Below are positions 57,033-64,000 of a stretch of 64,000 nt of DNA, in pieces. Made by a program: the position numbers and the translations under genes. How positions within the stretch are numbered: position 1 is the stretch's first letter; the number at the start of each line of letters is the position of its first letter. The stretch comes from Prostheceraeus crozeri (lineage: Eukaryota > Platyhelminthes > Polycladida > Euryleptidae): NCBI GenBank assembly GCA_907163375.1, contig CAJQUW010014303.1, forward strand, positions 434,001 to 498,000, given 5' to 3'. Under the pieces are notes generated by a model. It was not told the origin of the DNA and searched no databases. It worked only from the letters and a program-made list of their open reading frames with translations.

Positions 57033-58039
57033 TAATTTCGCATATTTTTAGCTGATTAGCGCATTGATCGTTAAAACGATCCTGCCATATTGGAAAATCT
57101 ATCGACTAAATTTCTTCAAAATCTCAAAAGTTGATTAGGGATCTCATAAAACATGTGATTAAACAATTAAGTGTTTTGATAATGTTTTCGTATAGTCCGT
57201 TTAAATGGTTAATTCATCCAAATAGGAGAGCATTGTTCAATTCTACTTGTTAATTCCATTCAAACTTAAAATTTCTGTGTCGTGAAAGTAAAAGTCATAA
57301 TATAAAGCTACCTATATATTTCTTGACACCGAGAAAAAATCCAAAAGTGACGAAAATTGGCTGATTCATGTTCATGATTAGTCATGTTAGGCCATGAAAT
57401 TTCCAACGACCTCAGTATTTCGGAATTTCATAGTGAATACTGCGCACCGTGATGTTGCTCCTCTTGTTAAGATTTTGATTGTCTTAGCATTCCAGCGGCT
57501 AGCTATCCGTCCGAAAGACATTTTTGGCATCGAAAAAAGAAATCTTTATGTCGAGATGTTGACTTTCTTGCATAATAATTTGCAGGCAAAAGTGACATTG
57601 TTTCGAATCTTTCTACATTTCCTGATATGTTCAAGCATTTTGAGAAAGGAAACAAAAATAATCTTTTTATTAACTATATCTTTAAGTTTGAAGGAATCAA
57701 TTAACCCGACTTAGGAATGAAGTCATTGCAATTTTTACAATCTACTTTTAAAGAATTGCATCAGATCATGGAGACATGGGCTAAGCATGATGAGTAACTT
57801 GCAAGTATTGGCAAATCAAATTTAAGGAAGACGATGCAAATCTGTTTCGAATTCTTTAACACTATTAGAAGCCTTCCAATACTCTGTAAAATTTACATTA
57901 AATTCTGGAAAATATGAATATTAATATGAAAGACGGAAACTCTACCTTCATGATTTTCAAGCTAAAATATTACACGGCAATTGAGAACTCGAAACAAATT
58001 ACATTTCGCCTGTGCTTTGATAAGTGCTTCAGTGCAACT
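57033..58039. other. Intergenic stretch
   Basis: No gene recognised. A 106-codon plus-strand frame (57394-57714) has no motif and is not called. Confidence 0.35.
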
Positions 58040-58365
58040 TATAGATTTTTTGGTGCGAGCAGGTGCGGCTACCGCACAGATCTTACTACTAAAAGTCAAT
58101 TAAAAGAAGAAGTTAAGAAAGTGAAAAAAGAAAAGGGGGCCGGAAATAGAAACGAAAGCTGATCAAATCAAAGTTACTTCCAAGCACGTCCAATGCTGTG
58201 ATTCACTTTGTTGCTGCTCCTTACCTGCTTAGTCCAGTATGCTTCGCTGATGATGCGCCTTCTCCAATCTGATTCACTGTCAACAATGCATGATGTGCAC
58301 CAATTGATCGCATGATCGCACGAATGTGCAGGAGATAAGAAGATCGGTGACAGCCTTTCTAGAAA
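58040..58365 (-). mobile_element. Penelope-like 3' fragment, minus copy of an inverted pair
   Basis: The minus strand codes HSCDHAINWCTSCIVDSESD then WRRRIISEAYWTKQVRSSNK and VNHSIGRAW, resembling the end of Penelope-like GIY-YIG proteins (H.INW....V.D.E..W..R...EA...., then N...G..L...W). Downstream it has TTAATTGACTTTTAGTAG. The same sequence recurs in opposite orientation at 58380-58650. Confidence 0.6.
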
Positions 58366-58379
58366 ATATTGAAGAGACA

Positions 58380-58650
58380 TCGTAATGCACATTTGTACAA
58401 TGATGTGACCAATTGGTGCACAGCAGGCATGGTGGACAATGAATCTGGTTGGAGAAGGCACATCATCAAAGAAACATTCTCGACTCAGCAGCTTAGTAGC
58501 AGCAACAAAGTGAAGCACAGCACATAAAGTATTTTGAATCAACTTTGATCAGTTTCAGTTTTCTTAAAATTCCTTTTCCGGTGGTTCCTTTCGTTTTTCT
58601 ATGTCTTAACGCCTACTTTCAATTGACTTTTAGTAGCAAGAAATAGCTTC
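58380..58650 (+). mobile_element. Penelope-like 3' fragment, plus copy of an inverted pair
   Basis: The plus strand codes NDVTNWCTAGMVDNESGWRR then HIIKETFSTQQLSSSNKVKH, about 80% identical in DNA to the minus copy by eye over 135 bp. It continues to TCAATTGACTTTTAGTAGCA at about 58618. The two copies are arranged tail-out with a short centre near 58370. Confidence 0.6.
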
Positions 58651-61199
58651 TTCCTGTTTGACAGAGGATAAATACTTCTGTCTATGCTTTTAAGATATCC
58701 GACAACTGTGGTAGAGTGGAGTTTAATTCCTGTAAAAAGAGGCTGCATGGCTTTATATTCAGTCGTATGACGATGATCAGCGTTGCTGTATCTACAAGGA
58801 AAGCCGTAAATTGAACGAATGCCCACCAAGAGGAGTTTAACTATTAAACCCTTCGCGTTATCTATGCCGACTTTGAGTGCTTCTTAGATCACGAATCTCA
58901 AAAGTTGAACTTTCCAACCGCAGTGGTATGCCGACAAGTGTGTCACCACCACGGAGACAAATTGCATTGTCTGCGTGTTTCGGTCTCGAGATAACTTTAC
59001 TCAATACTGATAATCACGGCAGAATTAGTCGCAAGGTGCAAGAAGATCAGTTTTCCATTGAACGCAATGTAAATTCGAGCCTGAATTCTGACGTTCATCG
59101 ACAACACATTAATTAGAACAGCTAGAAAATTGACACCACATTACACGTACACAGTCAGTAAATTTGACGAATATACAAGGAGGAAGGTTGAGTCAAAGAT
59201 ATATACTTTCACTTCACAGGACTGCCTGCAATCTGATCGTTAAAGTTCGTGCGTACTCTGATAACAGCCATACTTCTCCGCTCATGGCCAATCACACAAT
59301 CTCTTCCGCTCGCTACCATTGCATACAATAGCTGGGATAGGATAAGTCCGCTTTGGACTAGCTCGCACGCAAATGAATCTACCAGTTCACCACACTTCAC
59401 CAAATGAACCTGCAAACCTTACATCAAATATGGCTTGGTGTGAGCCACAGAATTAGATTGTTTAACCGTATCACTTTCCTAGAGGTGCAAAATGATTCAA
59501 AACGATGGCACATGTAGGAACCTATGAGTGGACAAAACGAAATTCTTAAAGTCTTACAGAGATAGGAAAATAGTCGTGCGTCGTTTGCGATTTGCTGTGA
59601 ATTCCTTCAAAAGGCGCCGATCGCCACCATTCCTTCAGATTCAAAGAATTCAGACAATTGTACAAAACGTTTTTCGATAAAGTTAGTGTTTGTAATCATA
59701 ATTAAAAAAAGATAGCAGGAGCACGAAAAAACGTTTACAAACATCTCTGTAGAACTTGCTTTCGACTGTGTCTCTTCGCTGTGTGATCCAGTTGATAACA
59801 CTCACTGAAGCGTCACACAATTTGCCGTGCTTAATGATGAACTGGCTGCTTGTTGTTCTATTGCTATGTTACTATGTCAGCAGATTGTACTATTTCATAG
59901 GCATTACATGTTCCAATGTTTCTTTCTAGTTATACAAAAGAAGAGACGACCGGTCTAATTCTGTGGTGTGAGCAGTGTTCGCAGATTTCTAGAACATTTC
60001 GATGACTTGATGCAGTGACAGTTTAAGGCAACCAACAGAGCATCCGGATGATTTACCGGCACAAATTGAAAGATGAAAATTACATGGCTTGTAAAAAGCA
60101 CCATGCAAAATTCGTGGGTCCAGACGCGGCCACAAAATGCGACCACTGTCACGTGCCGGGAGATCACCGCCAAACATTATGTCCACGTTATAATTTTAAG
60201 ATATGGCAGTGGCGCTGTGCTCCATTAGTTTGAATTTTTCAAAAATGCAGTTAAGTATTTAGTTAAGTGTTTAGCATTAGTTTTTTAATAAATACAGTTC
60301 CCAACTCACCAAAGGAAAAACTAATTGTCAATATTTTGAATTATTTATTTTTTGAGATATTTTCTAACAGTTCGAGAAGCTTTCAGCAATATGCCAAGAT
60401 TTGTTGCATAGTACATCCACCCCAGCAACCACAACATCGATCTCTGAGTGTTAAATTGGAAGGCATTCTCCCCTTGCTCCTCATATATCGGCAGTAGCTT
60501 ATAGTATTCAATGAACCTCCTGTGGAAGAAAAAGTCAATATTTAATGATTTATATGATTTATATAGTTGCATGTATTGACTGTTTTTGATGCATCATTTA
60601 ATAATTTCTCGGGGTCGTCGCGGAAAAATGAATTGATTGAAATTTTTAGACTTTAAATATACATTTAATTAAAATTCAATATAGAAAAGTAAAACTGAAG
60701 CTGAATTAAAGACATGTATATCAGGCAGGGTAAAAAGTTAGAAATTATCGGCCTTCGATTCTACGTTGACCACTCTTGCATTATTCCCATTGCCGCATCA
60801 GAGAGAAGCTCATGCGCGTTCTTCTTCTATACAGTCAGATTTCCGATTCAAGTACAAGATGATTAGCCTTGCTGGTGGACTGTATGCACCCGCTGGAAAG
60901 AAAATATTGTGCTTAAGTGTATTACAGTGAAAATCATAAAAAGCGGACCACCTAAATTTTGTCTGACTTTAATGAAGTTTTTGTCAATTACAGGTACAAA
61001 TTCGGCAGACTAATGACTTTGGTCGAAATAAAATTGTCTTTGTTGTTCAGTGGCTCTGTAGAGTCATATGGCCCTTAAAGGGGTCACTAATACGTCGCAA
61101 CCTCACCAGAAATTTCAATCAGTTATCGAATACAGACATTCTTTCGATCAGGTTATTGATCACTACTTGATCTAAACTGTCCCTCTCTTGCCATGACAT
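58651..61199. other. Intergenic stretch
   Basis: 2.5 kb without a recognised gene. Short frames (58877-59116, 60048-60233) lack motifs; the latter has a C..H...C-like pattern (CDHCHVPGDHRQTLC) that may be chance. Confidence 0.35.
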
Positions 61200-61690
61200 G
61201 CTTCCGATATGGAGTTCAGTTCGGCCATTCATCCATATCGCAGCACAATTAAACAATCTTTTACCTCCTTGATTCAGACAATGTCAAATGATCAGGAATT
61301 GCATCACCTGACCTCATCCAGACTCTCAAACGGCCATCGCGACCTCGGAGACATACAGACGCTTCATCAGTCCAAACAACTCGATTCCATTTAGAAACCC
61401 AGTGGAAATGCTATATCGCCCAATTCAGCCTCAAGCTCTCTTGGTTGACGGTGAATTCGATTCCTTATGGTCTCTTGCGGCTTATGAAGTGCTCACTTTT
61501 AAGACGACGTGTCATCGATATGGCAGAAACCGAGAGTAGCTGTTCATAGGGGTGTCGCTTTTCTTGCTCATGTTTGGATAAGCATTTGCTGGCTGCCGTG
61601 GTGTCGATGAACTCAATGGAGAGAAAGCTGGAATGAAGTAAGTAGTAAAACGCGTCGTCACAGGTCGCACTCTGCCCCTGTCTTAATTAC
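61200..61690 (-). pseudogene. Tc1-type transposase remnant, N-terminal and middle part
   Basis: The minus strand reads ISMTRRLKSEHFISRKRP (helix-turn-helix end), FTVNQESLRLNWAI, then WNRVVWTDEASVCLRGRDGR and RVWMRSGDAIPDHL (first catalytic Asp, as in W..V.FSDE), then AAIWMNGRTELHI at the left edge. The last block matches LLIWAGIWTNGRSELHI of the fragment at 25370-25821, so both derive from related Tc1 elements. This copy keeps the half that the other lost. Several stops; no terminal repeats seen. Confidence 0.7.
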
Positions 61691-63149
61691 CAAAACATTT
61701 AAACTCGCAGGAGTCGTGGTGATGTCAAGCAAGGCTTCTTCTGTGGTGTTACACAAACTGAAGTACACAATCGGGTACATAAACGACTTGCAAACTCAGG
61801 GTGACCGAGAAATGTTAAATTGTTCAGATATGTAGAAGTGAATATACAAATTGTACATAGATCGTCAAAAATGAAGATCACAATCGCAAAAACTTGCACT
61901 GAGGTCAGAAATTAACAAAAAAATCAAGCATAAACTTTCAACTTTCCATAGCATAATATGACAGGCTTAACTAATCAATTAATAAAGAAAAATGGATCTG
62001 TGTCAAAAAATTAGAACTTGACCACGAATTTGATCAGATTGGTATGACTAAGTTGACGCTTGATGTTAAAAGGAGTAGAAAACAATAGCAGCAATGCATT
62101 GCTTTATTGTCAGATAATGCTGAGACTAACTCACTTGTAACGGAACACTAGAGCCAACGAATATCTCTGTCACTCGCTAACAGACATAGAAATAGATTGT
62201 TTAACTGAAGTTGACTAGAATGGAAATTGACTCAAGGTCGCGGCACATCCGGGGGAACTAAGTTGGGGCATGAATAACCAATGAAAAGCTTTGATTTACA
62301 CATAAGACTGATTCTCAGCCAATGATACAGCCGTTGACAAGTGTATCTGAGCGAAAATGCGTGCGATTTATGTGCCACTATTGTGTATTGCATGAAGCTT
62401 AACCTCCGTTCTAGAGGTTTTATTGTTGTCGATTTCTATGCTAACAGACTACATCGGAGATCGGAGACAAAATTGATTGTGCTGTCAGCTCGTAACTACT
62501 TTCCAGGTATATGAAATTGCTTTTAACTTTAAAATCATAAATATCATTGTATCCGTGCCTCCGATCAAATAATAGTATTGATAATAGGGTTAATAATCTG
62601 CTGCTGGGTGTGATGCGCAAATAAAATCACTAAATAAATTTAAATTGGAAACTAATAACATAAAATACTGCTTAAATAAATGACGAAAACACATTTATTG
62701 ATGCATGTTCTGTCCCCTCTCCTATTAATTATGAAATGATGACTCATTCATTCCATTGCTATACTATCATTGATCATAGTATGTTATTTATATGTCTCAA
62801 GACTATTTCAAACTTTCATCTCAAAACTTCACCTATGAATACAACGGCGATGGTGCAAAGTGTGATTTTATCTTTCATCTCATCCATTACTGTCATCTTA
62901 CTTTCTCTGCCGCTCATGTTAATACTGTAATATTGTATGTAACGTAAAGGCATCTTGTTTTTCTTCCCATCATGGACAATAAACCTTTTGAGCTTTGAGA
63001 GAGAGAGAGAGATTCTCTCTTCTATCTCACTTTTATTGAAGCTATTATTTTTGAAACTATCAATTAAGCTTTTGATTTCCACCGAGATATGATTGATACT
63101 GAACTTTTCTACGGGAACGCACATGCTCATGTCCTCTGTAAACGTTCTT
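61691..63149. other. Intergenic stretch
   Basis: No gene assigned. A 104-codon minus-strand frame (62816-63130) has a Lys/Ser-rich stretch (SFKNNSFNKSEIEERISLSL), partly from a GA repeat at 62993-63012; it could be a decayed part of the Penelope-like fragment to the right but is not supported further. Confidence 0.35.
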
Positions 63150-63420
63150 TCACGATAAAGTATCTCTCTCTGGGGCCACCAAAAGGGCTCAATAATACAC
63201 TGGATTCGATTATTGATCTAACAATGGATAAAGTTAATATTTTGAAAAATGATTATACTCACTCAAAATTTAATTGTCTAGGCCGGAAATAGATAGTCTA
63301 CAAATTTTGAAAAGGACTTATTTTATCTACGTCACTAAGGCGGACAAAGGTGGTACAATTGCAATCTTTGATAGTCACGTTGCAAGGAAAGTGCTGAACG
63401 ATATCTTCAAGATCGCTGGA
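63150..63420 (+). mobile_element. Penelope-like element fragment, N-terminal RT region
   Basis: The plus strand reads SFTIKYLSLGPPKGLNNTLD (cf. LSLG.KF.P of the family) and, after a break, YFIYVTKADKGGTIAIFDSH. TKADKGGxxxxxD is the signature near the start of the Penelope-like RT. The active site and endonuclease are not found downstream, so it is a broken fragment. Confidence 0.65.
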
Positions 63421-63904
63421 TAGGCAGAGACGGTCCTCGGAATTGGCTATCTCGAATTCCTGACTTCTTGATGAACGATCTTTGGTTGTGGGGATGCGCA
63501 CGGAATCAGATCTACAAATCTCCAAAGCGAGAATCCAACTGAGAGATCGAATAGCAACAGTTTCGGATTCCACTAACAAGAGTGCGATATGACAAGTGTA
63601 CACCAGAAATTTCTTTTAACACTGTGAACATGTGTATCAGCGCGCGGGTCTCATTTCGAACAATGATGTAATTTGTTGATAAGCAATTCCCTTCAACTTT
63701 GTCAATAGCACATTTTTGCAAGTTTTGAAATAAAATTTAATCGATAACTAATTCTATCTTTCAACACCACTTGCTTCATTATCATCCCTGCATATAATTA
63801 TGTATAGGCCTAAGACATGTCCCTTCCATTAATATTTGAGCATTTGTCGTTTTTTGGATTTTCCAGTATTTGTTGATGCTCATGGTAATCTCATTTAGAG
63901 ATGT
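63421..63904. other. Short stretch, nothing recognised
   Basis: May include decayed continuation of the Penelope-like fragment, but no further motif is convincing. Confidence 0.35.
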
Positions 63905-64000
63905 GTCATAGCCCGGCAGCCAGAGCGAGTTTCTGCAGGGAATGAGGCCAAAAATGAGACTTTCACAGAATTATGTGCACGATATGCCTACTACGAATCT
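63905..64000 (-). repeat. Dispersed repeat D1, copy 3, running off the window
   Basis: The minus strand reads AGATTCGTAGTAGGCATA, ATTCTGTGAAAGTCTC, CTGCAGAAACTCGC and TCTGGCTGCCGGG in the same order as 31160-31262. The rest of the copy lies beyond the right edge. Confidence 0.75.

Noticed and set aside
60048-60233. Small frame with a C..H...C-like pattern, possible zinc finger
   Set aside because: Short, spacing does not match a known finger, and no supporting exons.
62816-63130. 104-codon minus-strand frame with Lys/Ser-rich middle
   Set aside because: Partly generated by a GA repeat, and it faces opposite to the neighbouring Penelope-like fragment. Not recognisable as a gene.

Overview
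This is a window of animal genomic DNA: AT-rich, gene-poor and crowded with transposon fossils and satellite DNA. The element mix (RTE and other LINEs, Penelope-like elements with GIY-YIG domains, Tc1, pogo, piggyBac and hAT DNA transposons, a tRNA-derived SINE) fits a marine invertebrate, perhaps a deuterostome. No host gene here is diagnostic enough to name a phylum.

Only two complete host genes are convincing. They are intronless paralogs encoding proteins with about eight membrane segments, at 3180-4166 (minus) and 48799-49818 (plus), facing opposite ways about 45 kb apart. Both carry the block ITPAG(F/W)AFSIWGIIY, which resembles the extended TspO/MBR-like group. A possible last exon of a gene entering from the left lies at 122-224.

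Layout: 0-5 kb holds the possible exon, a 5'-truncated RTE insertion with a 13-bp target duplication, and paralog 1. 6-10.3 kb is a LINE remnant followed by a three-layer nest of DNA transposons: a Tc1-type MITE inside a pogo-like element inside a hAT-like element. 13-16.2 kb has a LINE remnant, a 472-bp palindrome and a SINE with an unusually long leader. 17.5-20.3 kb is a nearly intact LINE with a restriction-like endonuclease domain. 22.4-26.2 kb is an unassigned DNA element with 15-bp inverted ends, CCTGG on both sides and clustered subterminal motifs; it contains piggyBac and Tc1 debris. 26-29.4 kb carries SINE, Penelope-like and LINE fragments. 31.3-46.6 kb is a satellite block: about 9.3 kb of 355-bp dimers, 2.1 kb of 409-bp dimers, a minisatellite, and an old satellite split by a 1,069-bp hAT MITE. 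47.9-64 kb holds hairpin elements, paralog 2, a piggyBac remnant sharing its tail with the copy at 24 kb, an inverted pair of Penelope-like fragments, a Tc1 remnant and another Penelope-like fragment.

The genes do not form a pathway. The story is structural: repeated nested insertion, foldback elements and satellite growth between two diverged paralogs. The best candidate for something undescribed is the CCTGG-flanked element at 22386-26206, followed by the SINE with a 175-nt leader upstream of its Pol III boxes and the multi-register satellite block. All alignments and counts were made by eye.
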